This document shows, one piece after another, positions 1-11,199 of a stretch of 64,000 nt of DNA. Made by a program: the position numbers and the translations under genes. The stretch is from Dactylis glomerata (taxonomy: Eukaryota > Streptophyta > Magnoliopsida > Poales > Poaceae): contig QXEO01000548.1 in assembly GCA_007115705.1 (NCBI GenBank), forward strand, positions 9,746,383-9,810,382, written 5' to 3'. Each line of letters opens with the position of its first letter. Positions within the stretch are counted from its first letter, which is position 1. The notes beneath the pieces were generated by a model. The model was not told the DNA's origin, did not search any database, and saw only the letters and a list, made by a program, of their open reading frames with translations.

Positions 1-290
1 CTTCCAATTTCTCATCCCGGTCCATGTGGCACAATGGCGTTATTGCAGAGCAAATGGCAAAGACAAAACAATTCAGAACCAAACTAAAGGATAGAAAACT
101 ACAGTATTACCAGAGCACATTAGCACAACCACTTCATGTTTAATAAGAAAATAACATAACAAGAGCAAAATATCATCACTTAATGTCGATATCTTAGCAA
201 TGCACCATGAAACACTAATCAACAAACGTATGGAGGCTTTAGTGCAAAAAAAGGAACACACAAGAATATATAAAAGATGGCATAGCTTAC

Positions 291-2129
291 CTCCCCGGCG
301 CTTTCGTGAAGCAGTGCTGTCATTATTTTCCACTAATGCTCCACCAGACCATGGGCTAGAAACCTTCATGTACACATAAGAAGGTTATTCCACCAGAAGA
401 GAAGGCCAATATAAAAAAGCATAACAAGTTTATGGTTAATAGTGAATACAAACCGGCATTGGGGATCCTCTAAATCCATAGCTGTATCGACCCAAGTCAG
501 GGCCGTATCGACCCAAATCAGGGCCGTATCGACCCAAATCAGGGCCGTATCGACCCAACTCATGTCCATGTGCATAACCCATCCCTACAACAATTAAAAG
601 GAGGAATCATAAGCCATTTTGAGTCAACGCTGAAATGACTGAAACTAACATTTGAGAAAGAGACATACCACCCATTGGACTTCCCATTGGTCCAGGCTGA
701 CCATAAGAAGAAATGAGACCATATGAGCCAGGAGGTCCTACTGGTGGACCATAACCATATCGCAATCCAAGTTGTGGATATGGAGAAACATAGCTGCCAG
801 ATCCAGGAGGCATGTGAGGCGGCGGGGCACCAGCACTACCATAAAATAGAGGAGATCGATCATATCCACCACTAGGAGGCGCTGGCATCATTCTCTGCAA
901 ATTAAACAAACTATTACTAAATGTTGCAGAAATGGCAGCATGACTATGTCCACCTTCATGCGACTTTCATATTAAACCTTACTTCTAAGAGACCACAACA
1001 TGAAAAACAGATATGAACAACACCTGATTGCATGAAAAAAGGTTAATGGTGCAACGATCCCTATATAGTATGCATATGCCAAGTTGCCAACTAGGTAGGT
1101 CAACTGTTTGCCTTATAACAACAACAGAAAAGTTAATCTGAACTTCCCTGTTACGTCATGTTGGGGAAAAGACCCAAAAAGGCGGGACCAATGTTTGTAC
1201 ATACAAATTACTGATTACAGAAGTAGTGAAGTTATAAACAATGACCAAAGCCGATATATGAATGTCTACCAAGTATAAAAAGAAAAAGGAAACCAAAAGA
1301 AGCTCTAATGTTTTTCCACCAGACACCACATATCAGTAATGACATTACTTGGGGAATCTACAACAACTTACTGGGCTTGGACTCGGTGACGGACGGGGTG
1401 CACCACAGGCTCCACGGTTGCAAACATTTCTAAAACTGAAGTTGACATTACCACACTGAAGACAATTCCAGTCCCCCTCCCTTACAGACACTGAAAATAG
1501 TAAAACTTCCTTTTAACCAACAAGACTCAAGTGAAAACAAGACAGTACGATGAGCTTCCTCTCCAAAAGAGAGAAAACCCAGACAGTAAATACGTAAAAT
1601 AAACTTGAAGACAGTATAGAAACAGAGAGAACATTTAACTCTAGGAGTGTTCCTCGAACAATGCCAACAGAATCATGGTACTGACGATGCAGTAACAATG
1701 ATGCCACACTTCAAGCCACCTGAACGACCTTTTTTACCCTATGCCACCAACATATTTACAATCTTCTAGGAAGTAATTTAGAGAGGTGCAACCTTGACCA
1801 CACAAGGGACTAACGGAGTTGCACAAACAAGATCATTCATGTACTCTGCCCTTTTTTTCCCTCACAGGCTCACACGATCCAATTTCGGAATTCCATACCA
1901 TCCACACCAGACGCATACTCTGTACTCATATTCCACAAACGCACGTCTCACGATGAATCCCTCTTTCACCAAACCCTACCCGAGGAGATCCCCAACTCAG
2001 CCCAATACCCAACCCTAGCAAAACGGGCAGCAGCAGTAGCAGGCAGCAATAGATCAGGGAAGGGTGTTCGTGTCGAATCTCACCGTCATTCCGCGACCTC
2101 TTGGTTCCGAACGCGCCGCGGTTCTCCAT
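291..2129 (-). CDS. RanBP2-type zinc-finger protein, At1g67325-like (5' part; gene runs off the left edge)
   Basis: Five coding exons read on the minus strand: 2129-2084, 1490-1372, 894-669, 584-454 and 363-291. All have GT donors and AG acceptors and their phases join without a stop. The first exon gives a basic N-terminus (MENRGAFGTKRSRND). Exon 2 holds a RanBP2-type zinc finger: GDW, then C-x2-C-GNVNFSFRNV-C-N-x3-C and APRP. Exons 3-4 are Pro/Gly/Tyr-rich, with a 7-residue repeat (LGRYGPD three times, then LGRYSYG). Exon 5 ends in a basic stretch (SRKRRG). Order and motifs agree with the remembered Arabidopsis At1g67325, which has two more zinc fingers near its C-terminus; those exons should lie left of base 1. 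RanBP2-type fingers in such proteins usually bind single-stranded RNA, so a role in RNA metabolism is inferred. The first ATG at 2129 gives the family-like start. Confidence 0.85.
484..558. repeat. 21-bp in-frame tandem repeat in exon 4 of the zinc-finger gene
   Basis: Three full copies and one partial copy of a 21-bp unit (GTATCGACCCAAATCAGGGCC on the plus strand, one base variant) start at 484, 505, 526 and 547. Each full unit encodes seven residues, LGRYGPD, so copy-number changes would keep the reading frame. Confidence 0.9.
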
Positions 2130-2715
2130 CTGCGAGACAGCACCAAACTACTCACGGATCAATCAAACCCTAGCATCGAACAGGCGCCAGAACCGAAGCG
2201 GAAGCGGGATCGAATGCAACCGAAGCAGCTCGTACCTGGGTGGAAGCCATCGAAGGGGGAAGGAGAACACGTAGCGGCAGCGGCGGCGGAAGGAGGAGAA
2301 CGGCGGCGGAAGGAGGAGAACGGCGGCGAGCGAGCAGAGGGAAAGGGGACAGGAGACGACGGGGAGCTTGACTACACGATTTATTTTTGGCAGGCGTGAA
2401 ATCGTATTATGAGCTGTGGATTCTCTGGCAGCGTGGTGCGGCGCCTTTTATGCTACTGCCACCTGCGGCCAGTGGGCCTGACAAAGCGGCCTACGCCTGG
2501 GCCCCACGTTGGGGCCCTGCCAAACGGTATGCATACGGCCTGACAAATCAGCCTACCCGTTGTTTATTTTTAAAAAATTAAGAAGTCATATTTAAACGCC
2601 ATACTAAACTTTATTTAAAATTTGCAGAAAATTTATGAAATTGAATAAAAATTTAACTAAATTAAAACCAAACTAACCCGTGGGGGCAGTAGTGGTAGAA
2701 GACGATGTAGTCGTC
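2130..2715. promoter_or_regulatory. Upstream region of the zinc-finger gene
   Basis: This is sequence upstream of the start codon at 2129. A GC-rich stretch at about 2270-2335 carries two copies of a 20-bp unit (CGGCGGCGGAAGGAGGAGAA), typical of a grass 5' UTR. From about 2570 the sequence becomes AT-rich. The outer LTR element begins at 2716, so the proximal upstream region is only about 590 bp long. No TATA box could be chosen with confidence. Confidence 0.5.
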
Positions 2716-4324
2716 TGATACGTCTCCAACGTATCTATAATTTTTGATGCTTTATGTTTATTTTTACACCATTTGTTTAGTGTTTTGTTACACTTCGTGG
2801 CATTTTTATGCATTTTTCGGAACTAACCTATTAACGAGATGCCACAGTGCCAGTTCCCTGTTTTCTACTGTTTTTGTGTTTCAGAAAAGTTACACAGAAA
2901 ATATTCTCGGAATTGGACGAAACAAAAGCCAGTCGTCCAGATATTTCACGGAGCTTCCAGAACACCAAATAGGAGACGGAGCCGGACCAGAGGGTGGCCA
3001 CACCACCAGGGGGCGCGGCCCACCCCTGGCCCGCGCCGGCCTATGGTGTGGGCCCCCTGGTCCACTTCTGACGCCGCCTCTTCGCCTATAAAGACCCCCC
3101 CGACGGAAAAAACTTAAATACCCGATCACTTTTCCAGAACACATCGCGATCCGCCGCCGCCGTCGACCCGAAGATCGGGAGGGTCCAGAAGCTCTTCCCG
3201 GCACCCTGCCGGAGAGGGGAATCGCCACCGGAGGTCTTCTTCATCGCCATGCTTGCCTCCGGAGCGATGAGTGAGTAGTCTACCTTGGACTATGGGTCCA
3301 TAGCAGTAGCTAGTTGGTTGTCTTCTCCACCATGTGCTTCATGTTTAGATCTCGTGAGCTGCCTTACATGATCGAGATCACCGTTATGTAATTCTACATG
3401 TTGTGTTTGTTGGGATCCGATGAATATTGGTGTTATGATTGAGTTGATGTACTGAATTTTATCTTATGTTATCTCTATGTTGTTTATGATCTTGCATGCT
3501 CTCCGTTGTTAGTAGCTATCTTGACCGAGTAGTTGCTAGTGACTCCAAGAGGGGGTATTTATGCTCGATAGTGGGTTCATGCCTCTATTTAATCTGGAGG
3601 AGTGACAGAAACCTCTAAGGTTGTAGATGTGATGTTGCTACTAGGGAGAAAACAACATTCATATGCTCGAGGGCATATGCTTTGTTTACATTACACACTT
3701 TGCTTAATGCAATTATCTGTTGTTCGCAACTTAATACTTGTGGAGTTCTCGGATTGATTCGCCACAAGTGGATTATTAGTCATAGATGTAGTTGGATGGC
3801 GGTCTATGTATCTTGTTGTAATGCCCAGAGTAAATCTCATAGTGATCCTCTCGACATATGCACGTTGTCTTTATTCTATCAATTGCCCAACTGTAATTTG
3901 TTTACCCAGCATGTTTTATTTTATCTTATGGAGAGACACCACTAGTGAACTGTGGACCCCGGTCCTATTTCCTTTATATTGCTATCACTTGTTTACTTTA
4001 CTCGCACTGTTTACGTTACTCGCATACTATTACTACTTTCCACTCGATACGATCATACCATTTGTTTCAAGCAAACCGATGAGATTGACAACCTCATCGT
4101 AAGTTGGGAACAAATTATTTGGTTGTGTTGTGTGCAGGTTCCATGTTGCTACTGGTTGAAGACGCGCTAACAAGTTATCGTTAACGGCGCCCTTGTTAGA
4201 GCATCACGCTGCTAGTGGGCATCACCTTCAGTCGTATTGACATCCTCCTCCTGGATGATTAAACCTTGGTTTCATAACTGAGGGAAAACTTGCTGCTATA
4301 TTCTTCAAACCTTCTCTTGGGGTT
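2716..4324 (+). repeat. Outer element 5' LTR, left part
   Basis: Starts TGATACGTCTCC. A TATA-like box CTATAAAG at 3086-3093 follows a GC-rich stretch and probably marks the LTR promoter. The LTR is cut at 4324 by the inner element, whose target duplication is 4320-4324 (GGGTT), and it resumes at 30017. Confidence 0.85.
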
Positions 4325-5430
4325 TGATACGTCTCCAACGTATCTATAATTTTTGATGCTCCATGCTTGTTTTTACATCATTTGCCTATTGTTTCGTTAC
4401 ACTTAGTGGCACTTTTATGCATTTTCCGGAACTAACCTATTAACGAGTTGCCACAGTGCTAGTTTCCTGTTTTCTGCTGTTTTTGTGTTTCAGAAGTGAT
4501 ACATAGGAAATATTTTCGGAATTGGACGAAACAAGTTCCTGAAGTCTTATTTTACCCGGAAGCTTCCAGAGATCCGAAGGAGAGTAGGAGGGGGGCCACT
4601 AGGGCCCCACACGCAGGGGTGGCGCGGCCAGGCCCCTGGCCGCGTGGGCCCCGCGTGAGGGCGCCTGGCTCCTCCTCTGATGACGCCCCTTCGCCTATAA
4701 AGACCCCCCGACGCGTAAAACCTAAGTACCTGATCAGATTTCCAGAACACATCGCGATCCGCCGCCGCCGTCGACCCGAAGATCGGGAGGGTCCAGAAGC
4801 TCTTCCCGGCACCCTGCCGGGGAGGGGAATCACCACCGGAGGTCTTCTTCATCGCCATGCTTGCCTCCAGAGCGATGAGTGAGTAGTCTACCTTGGACTA
4901 TGGGTCCATAGCAGTAGCTAGATGGTTGTCTTCTCCACCATGTGCTTCATGTTTAGATGTCATGAGCTGCCCTACATGATTGAGATCACCGTTATGTAAT
5001 TCTACATGTTTGGTTTGTTGGGATCCGATGAATATTGGTGTTTATGATTAAGTTGCTGTACTGAATATTATCTTTTGTTATCTCTATGTTGTTTATGATC
5101 TTGCATGCTCTCCGTTGTTAGTAGCTATCTTGGCCGAGTAGTTGCTAGTGACTCCAAGAGGGGGTATTTATGCTCGATAGTGGGTTCATGCCTCTATTTA
5201 ATCTGGGGGAGTGACAGAAACCTCTAAGGTTGTAGATGTGATGTTGCTACTAGGGAGAAAACAACATTCATATGCTCAAGGGCATATGCTTTGTTTACAT
5301 TACACACTTTGCTTAATGCAATTATCCGTTGTTCGCAACTTAATACTTTTGGGGTGTTCGGATTGATATCCCCGGGAGTGGATTATTAGTCATAGATGCA
5401 GTTGGATGGCGGTCTATGTATTTTGTTGTA
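4325..5430 (+). repeat. Inner element 5' LTR, first part
   Basis: Matches the 3' LTR at 26215 onward. The TATA-like box CTATAAAG is at 4695-4702. The segment ends in TTTGTTGTA (5422-5430), the left target duplication of the Mutator-like element. Intact copies of this LTR read straight through TTTGTTGTAATGCCC. Confidence 0.88.
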
Positions 5431-5671
5431 GGGATTTCTATTTTCGTGCCCTCAGGTCGGTAGTTGTACTCAGTTTTCCCCAGCCGCTTAACTTTTCCTT
5501 AGTTTTCCCCTCGCTCTAGTTTGAAACCCCTCGCAGACGCTCGGACGGGAGGGTTGCGGTCTGGTCAGAGGCCTTAGACCGTTACCGGTGACGGCTAGGG
5601 AGCCGCGGTGGTTGTGAATGGACCGTTGCTTTTGAATTGTGTTGACTGTTGACCCAATGAGACACGTCGGA
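5431..5671 (+). repeat. MULE left terminal inverted repeat
   Basis: About 241 bp, pairing with the reverse complement of 12552-12791 at roughly 90% identity by eye. The first 29 bases are identical and homology fades after GAGACACGTCGGA. It includes repeats of ACTCAGTTTTCCCC-like sequence. Confidence 0.9.
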
Positions 5672-5771
5672 CTGGCGGTCTGTCACTCACCCAAAGCTTT
5701 CCCCTCCGCCCGAGACTGGAAGAGCTCACACACCGCCCCTTCGTCGCCACGCCGTCCTGCCCTCCTACCTT

Positions 5772-8700
5772 ATGGCGTCGTCCGCCACCGAGCCGCCCCC
5801 GCCCCCACCACCAGCCCCGGGAGGCGGAGAGGGCTCCGCCTCCACTAGATCTAGATCTACCCCTATGGCGGTAGAGTTTGTACATCCGTCTAATGTGCCG
5901 ATTATGCCCCTCAACAGCGGAGAAGATTGGGAATCATAGGGATCTAACGCATGGATTCCATCTGGGTAAGCATCGTCTGCCTATGTGAATTAAGAGTATG
6001 CAGTTTTTGAGCGCGAATCGTTGTTGCTCAACTAACTGCGTTGCTTTTCGAATAGGATTGATCCAGCGCTGGCTTTTCGGCTGGTGGTTAGGCTGGATAC
6101 TAGCTTTTTGCGTGATTCTGAACGCAATGTGACCGGATTTTACATCCCAGCGGTGGTTGCAACTACCATCTCGTTGAGGGATTTAAAAGATAACATCTGC
6201 GCTCGGTACCCCTGGGGCGCTGGCGATTCAATTGATTTCCAATATTTCAACAACATGGAGGGAAGATTTGTTCCACTAATTTCCGACGACGATCTGGGAA
6301 TTCTTTTTGCTTTAAATGATTCTTGCCGTGTCGGTAAAATTCGAATCCATGTGGACAGGGTCCAGGCATCATCTGGTGTTGGGGCATCATCAGGTGGTCG
6401 GGCATCATGTCTCTCTAGTGTTGCTGCCTCTGCTAATCGTGTGCACCGCCCCGCTCCTTGTAGGTCCACAGCAGCACCATCTATCCCCAGTGCTAGTGGT
6501 AGCCATATTGTTCCTGCGATCGATGTGGAGGACGATGCAGAGATTGAGGAACCGTCTCCTCAAGATGATGAGGATGAGTTGATGTTTCCTGAATTGGTAG
6601 ATCGATGCAGTAAGCAGGCAATGGAGGATCAATACATGGAAGATATTGCACAAGGTGCCAGATTTGATGACACTGATGATGAAGAGAAGGATGAGAACAA
6701 TGACAGCCTTGTTTTAGCCGATTACGAAGACGATGACTTGCCAACAATTGAGTGGAACAGGGAGGATCCTCAGCTTGCAGAAGGCACCGTATTTCAAACG
6801 ATGATGGACTGCCGTAATGCAATTACTACATATTGCATTCTCACCAAGAATGATTATGAGGTTATTAAAAGTGAGCCAGGTAGGTTCACAGTTAAGTGCC
6901 CATACAAGAGGTGTAGGTGGAGGCTGCATGCATCCACAATGCTCAGAAGCACCGTGGTTCAGGTACTACGCCAACCAGTTGTGTATTTTAGATCACGGTG
7001 TAAAATTTGTTAACTGTTACTGACATCCCTTATAATTATGTTTCAGATAAAGAAGAACTCGATCGACCATACTTGTCCACCTCGAGCGGGAGCGCCAGAG
7101 GAGAAATCAAAGCTAGCGAAGACTAGGTGGTTGGCAGATGCAATCATAGATTGGCTGAGAGAAACTCCAACACTTGGTCCAACAGCACTCATAAAATTGA
7201 TATCTGATAAGTTTACTATAAACATACCTTACATGAGGATGTTCTATGCAAAGGAAATGGCTCTTGACAGGATAAATGGTCCATGGAATGAAAGCTTTCA
7301 GTTGCTTTACACTTTCAAAGCTGAAGTGGAGATGGCTAGTCCAGGCAGTGTTGTAGTGATAGACAAGCATACAGTTCCCTACAAATTGAAAAGCGGGAGG
7401 ATGATGCAGAAGGAATGTTTTAGAAGGGCTTTTGTTTGTTTCAAAGCTTGCTGGAAAGGCTTTCTGGACGGTTGCAGGCCTTATTTGGCCGTGGATGCAA
7501 CAGCTCTTCATGGCAGGTTTAAAGGACAGCTAGTTGCTGCTACTGCAATTGATGGACACAATTGGATGTTCCCTGTTGCTTATGGAGTTTTGGAGGTTGA
7601 GTCGGAGGAAAGTTGGACTTGGTTTCTGCAGAATTTGCGCGACCTTATAGGTCATCCACCAGGACTTACTATCCACACAGACGCTTGCAAAGGTTTGGAG
7701 AGTACAGTAGAAGCAGTATTCCCTGGAGTGGAGCATAGGGAATGTATGCGACACTTGGTACAGAATTTTACAAAGAAATTCAAGGGTAAAGTTTATACTG
7801 ACAACCTATGGACAGTTGCATACACATGCAGCATTAGGAAGCATCTGTTTCATTTGGAAGTGTTGTATAAACAAAAAACTGGGGTGACGGAGTACTTGGA
7901 TGAACATCATGGTAGGGTGTGGTCAAGAAGCCAATTCAATGAAATTTGCAAGGTAGACTATGTAACAAGTAACCTTGCGGAGAGTTTCAATGCAAAGGTC
8001 AAGTCATTGAAAGGGCTTATGCTGTGGCAAATATTTGATAAGATTAGGCAGATGATCATGATAAAAATCGATCTGCGTCAAAGAATTGCAGCCACAAAAT
8101 ATGTTGGCCATCTCATGCTCCCATCTTTGATTAAGTCTTTGCATGCCAGGGCAAAACAATTGAAGATGAAATGCATCAGAAAAGGAATGGAGGCTGAGGT
8201 AACCTACACTGACAGTAAAAATAGGCAGTGGAGGTATCCAGTGAGTTTGGTTGATAGGACATGCCATTGTAGGCGATGGCAGATCCGTGGGATACCCTGC
8301 ATACACGCATTATTTTTCATGAGTGTTATAGCGGGTGCAGAAGGTGAAGTTGATCAGTATGTGTCAGAGTATTTCTCTGTTGCCAAATTTAGGGCTGCAT
8401 ATGCTATGAATGTTCCTACCTTGCTGGGAAAAGACCAATGGATGAAAGCCGATCCAGGCTTCAAACTGTACTCTCCAGTTTTGACTAGACCGGCAGGTAG
8501 GCCGAGGAAGAATAGGATCAGAGCTAGTGCAGAGGGTGGTCCACCGATTCGACGACATAAGTGCAAACGTTGTGGAATCCCTGGACACATTGCTAGGCTT
8601 TGTAAAAATCCAGTTGACCCAGCTTTTGGAATGGAAGATCAGGCGGGAGCAGCAAATGTAGAGGAGAATGAAGAAGCAATTCAACATGAGGAGATTGAAG

Positions 8701-9197
8701 CAATGGATCATGAGGAGATTGAAGCAATGGATCATGAGCTGCTTGAACCGATGGATCCAGAGCAGATTGAACCGATGGATCGAGAGCTGCTTGAACCGAT
8801 GGATCAAGAGCTGCTTGAACTGATGGATCGAGAGCAGAGGGAACAGATGGATCGAGAGCTGCTTGAACCGATGGATCGAGAGCAGAGGGAACAGATGGAT
8901 CGAGAGCTGCTTGAACCGATGGATCGAGAGCAGAGGGAACAGATGGATCGAGAGGCCTTTGAAGCAATGGATCGACAGCTGCTTGAAGCATTTGAAGAAA
9001 ATGCATTAGAAGAAAGAGCACAAGCTTCGTATGATATGGTTGTCTCGGTCTTGGCACAACCGGAAGAGAAGAAGAACAAGAACAAGAAAGATGGCAAAAG
9101 GAAGGTAGACACCGGTAATATCCCTGATAGGGTTACCCGGAGTAAGGTGGTGGATCCAGCGAGTCACACCAGGAGCAAGAGAAAGATTGTATTTTAA
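5772..9197 (+). pseudogene. MULE transposase with PB1-like domain, one premature stop in exon 1
   Basis: Exons 5772-5965, 6056-6962 and 7047-9197 (introns GTAAGC...AATAG and GTACTA...TTCAG) keep one frame for 1083 codons except TAG at 5937-5939 (codon 56). Domains in order: Pro-rich N-terminus; PB1-like domain (about residues 75-165); acidic linker; MuDR plant DNA-binding domain (about 302-380); MULE transposase domain with candidate catalytic D517 (VDAT), D579 (HTDACKG) and E679 (NLAESFN); SWIM zinc finger CHC...C-x-H from residue 773; CCHC zinc knuckle CKRCGIPGHIARLC from 873; acidic repeats of EPMDRE type at about 890-985; basic C-terminus. PB1-MULE fusions are known from the MUSTANG group, but this copy lies inside an obvious mobile element. 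A single nonsense change suggests recent inactivation, unless the stop is spliced out or translation restarts downstream. Confidence 0.88.
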
Positions 9198-10171
9198 ACA
9201 ATTAATTTGAATTTGTCTGAACAATTTGTATTGGGGATCCCTTTGTATTGAATTCGAACTAGTGTGACGTTCCCAAGTTTGTATGTTGAATAATCACAAT
9301 AATGTATGTGTTATTTGCTTGAATAAGTTCCTAGTCCATGAGCTACTAGCTATAGTTCATCGCTTGAGTTTTCCTCACTTTTCCCCCTCTTAGTGACTAA
9401 ACTCAAAAAATATAGTTTTGGGTTTATTTTAATTCATAATAATTCAAAACATGGTGGAACCTTCCCATGGAGTCTTGTTATGTTACCTACAACCTAGAGA
9501 AATAATAATGGAAAAGGAAATCTAGAGATATGAAGTTTCCCTTTCCCAAAACCACTTCCTAGTCCATGAGCTACTAGCTATGAAGATGCAGGGCTTTCTA
9601 CTCAACACACCTCCCAAATGCCCACAATGCTTACAAACTTTGTCCAAATTCGTCACACTTGTGTATCTTTGAATTGCAAACAATATCACGTCGGCCAAAA
9701 TGTACTATATTGTTCAAATAACACAATCTAACAATTTTTATGCCAAAAGCTTCAATTTCCCTTACTCCCTTTATTATTTGGGTGCCCGTGTTTTACTTAG
9801 TTTTACTCAGTTTTCCCCCTCTGGGTCCACTTGTTTTATTCAGTCCTACTCAGTTTTGCCCTTCCGATAAACATTTCCTCACTTTTCCCCCTCTTAGTTC
9901 TACTCAGTTTTTCTCCCTTGTACTCACTGGCTGATCTCTGATTGGTCAAGATGTATTTCACACGAATCTTGGTTGGTTGATAGCTCAACGCACGCTTGCA
10001 CCGTTGGATCATTTATGATCGGACGGCCTGTCAACCCTGGCGGTCGCGGCGGCGCGGATCTGCAGAGCACATACCTACCAACCCTGGCAGTCGCATATTC
10101 CAGTCGCATCTTCCTCTCTTACTCTGGCGGTCGCGGCGGCGCGGATCTGCAGCGTGCGTGCGTGCGTGCGG
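9198..10171. other. MULE interior without a gene; TIR-like motifs
   Basis: AT-rich sequence between the transposase and the repeat ORF. The 22-bp phrase beginning CTAGTCCATGAGCTACTAGC occurs at about 9331 and 9559. Motifs close to the terminal repeat (ACTCAGTTTTCCCC, CTCACTTTTCCCCC) recur at about 9370-9390 and 9795-9915. From about 9970 the sequence becomes GC-rich, with GGCGGTCGCGGCGGCGCGGA occurring twice. No open frame stands out. Confidence 0.5.
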
Positions 10172-10269
10172 CGGCGCGGATCTAACCGTGCGGCGGCGTG
10201 GATCTAAGAGTGCCGGCGCGGATCTAACCGTGCGGCGGCGTGGATCTAAGAGTGCCGGTGAGGATCTAA
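10172..10269. repeat. 42-bp tandem repeat upstream of the repeat ORF
   Basis: Units start at 10172, 10214 and 10256 (last one partial): CGGCGCGGATCTAACCGTGC followed by GGCGGCGTGGATCTAAGAGTGC. It contains many GGATCTAA words and sits just before the ATG at 10288. It could be part of a 5' leader or promoter; this is inference. Confidence 0.85.
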
Positions 10270-10287
10270 CCCTCAGAAATAGTTGAA

Positions 10288-10872
10288 ATGTCTCTCTCTG
10301 TCTCACTTTCGTTTATCTTCTCAGATCTGTTGATGATGAAGAACACCAAGACGGTGGCCGTGTCGACAGTGCTCAGCGATCGTCTTGAAGCCATCGCCTA
10401 CAACATCGCTGCGACCTACAACATCGCTGCGACGGCGCAGATCCAGCCTTCAATGTCGGAGCCTGCCGATGTCTCACTTCCGTTACCCTCGTCAGATCTG
10501 TTGCTGATGGACACCAAGACGGCGGCCGTGTCCACAGTGCTCAGTGATCGTCTTGAAGCCATCGCCTACAACATCGCTGCGACCTACAACATCGCTGCGA
10601 CGGCGCAGATCCAGCCTTCAATGTCGGAGCCTGCCGATGTCTCACTTCCGTTGCCCTCCTCAGATCTGTTGCTGATGGACACCAAGACGGCGGCCGTGTC
10701 GACTGTGGTCATCGATGACAAGACGATTGAAGCCATCATCCACAACATCGCTGCGACGGCGCAGATCCAGCCCTCCTCCATGTCCGAGTTGATGGGGCTG
10801 GATCTACCTGAGGATGGCGCAGATCCAGCCCCCTCAGCCGTGTTCGACGTCGCAAATTGGGATAAATTATGA
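10288..10872 (+). CDS. Hypothetical MULE-borne protein made of three 56-57-residue repeats
   Basis: An uninterrupted 194-codon frame with an ATG start. Units beginning with SDLL(L/M)M start near 10321, 10492 and 10660, with spacings of 171 and 168 bp, so the frame is preserved. Each unit contains a TKT(A/V)AVSTV segment, an EAI-YNIAAT segment (itself doubled in units 1 and 2) and AQIQPSMSE. The third unit is diverged and leads into an acidic tail ending FDVANWDKL. No signal peptide, membrane segment or known domain is apparent. It lies downstream of the transposase on the same strand and faces the minus-strand gene at 11200. It may be a repeat-expanded fragment of captured host sequence or a real accessory protein. 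Confidence 0.45.
   Translation: MSLSVSLSFIFSDLLMMKNTKTVAVSTVLSDRLEAIAYNIAATYNIAATAQIQPSMSEPADVSLPLPSSDLLLMDTKTAAVSTVLSDRLEAIAYNIAATYNIAATAQIQPSMSEPADVSLPLPSSDLLLMDTKTAAVSTVVIDDKTIEAIIHNIAATAQIQPSSMSELMGLDLPEDGADPAPSAVFDVANWDKL
10321..10830 (+). repeat. About 170-bp direct repeats, three units
   Basis: Unit starts at about 10321, 10492 and 10660. Units 1 and 2 are nearly identical and unit 3 is diverged. An 18-bp subrepeat (TACAACATCGCTGCGACC type) is doubled inside units 1 and 2. Confidence 0.88.
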
Positions 10873-11199
10873 TAAATTTGTATTTTTCAATTTCAATTTG
10901 GAATAAAATAGTTCGAACTACTACCTCCGTGTCTAAAAAAAGCTTCTCCACTTTCTCGATGTGTCCCTGTACATCTGAATGTATGATTTGAATTCTATCC
11001 CAACTTGATTGGGAAGATTGATATGTATTTGATCCGAGAGGCTGGTACATGCTTTCACTTTTGGGATCCCTTCACTTTTATAAGATGTTCATGCATGAAA
11101 ATTATCGCGCGCATTACTTAGCACAACTAGGAAATTGTACGACAAAATACAGTGGTTAGAGCCATCTACTGAATAACAATTCTATACTATCTAAATCAT

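Noticed and set aside
4547..4858. Recurrent 94-103-codon frames antisense to the LTRs (also near 28618-28947, 56190-56501 and 63081-63392)
   Set aside because: They sit in the GC-rich LTR leader, change length and ends between copies, and resemble no protein; their recurrence reflects LTR homology.
8593..9057. 154-codon minus-strand frame of repeated 'DPSVPSAL' type
   Set aside because: It is the mirror of the acidic repeats in the transposase C-terminus on the plus strand.
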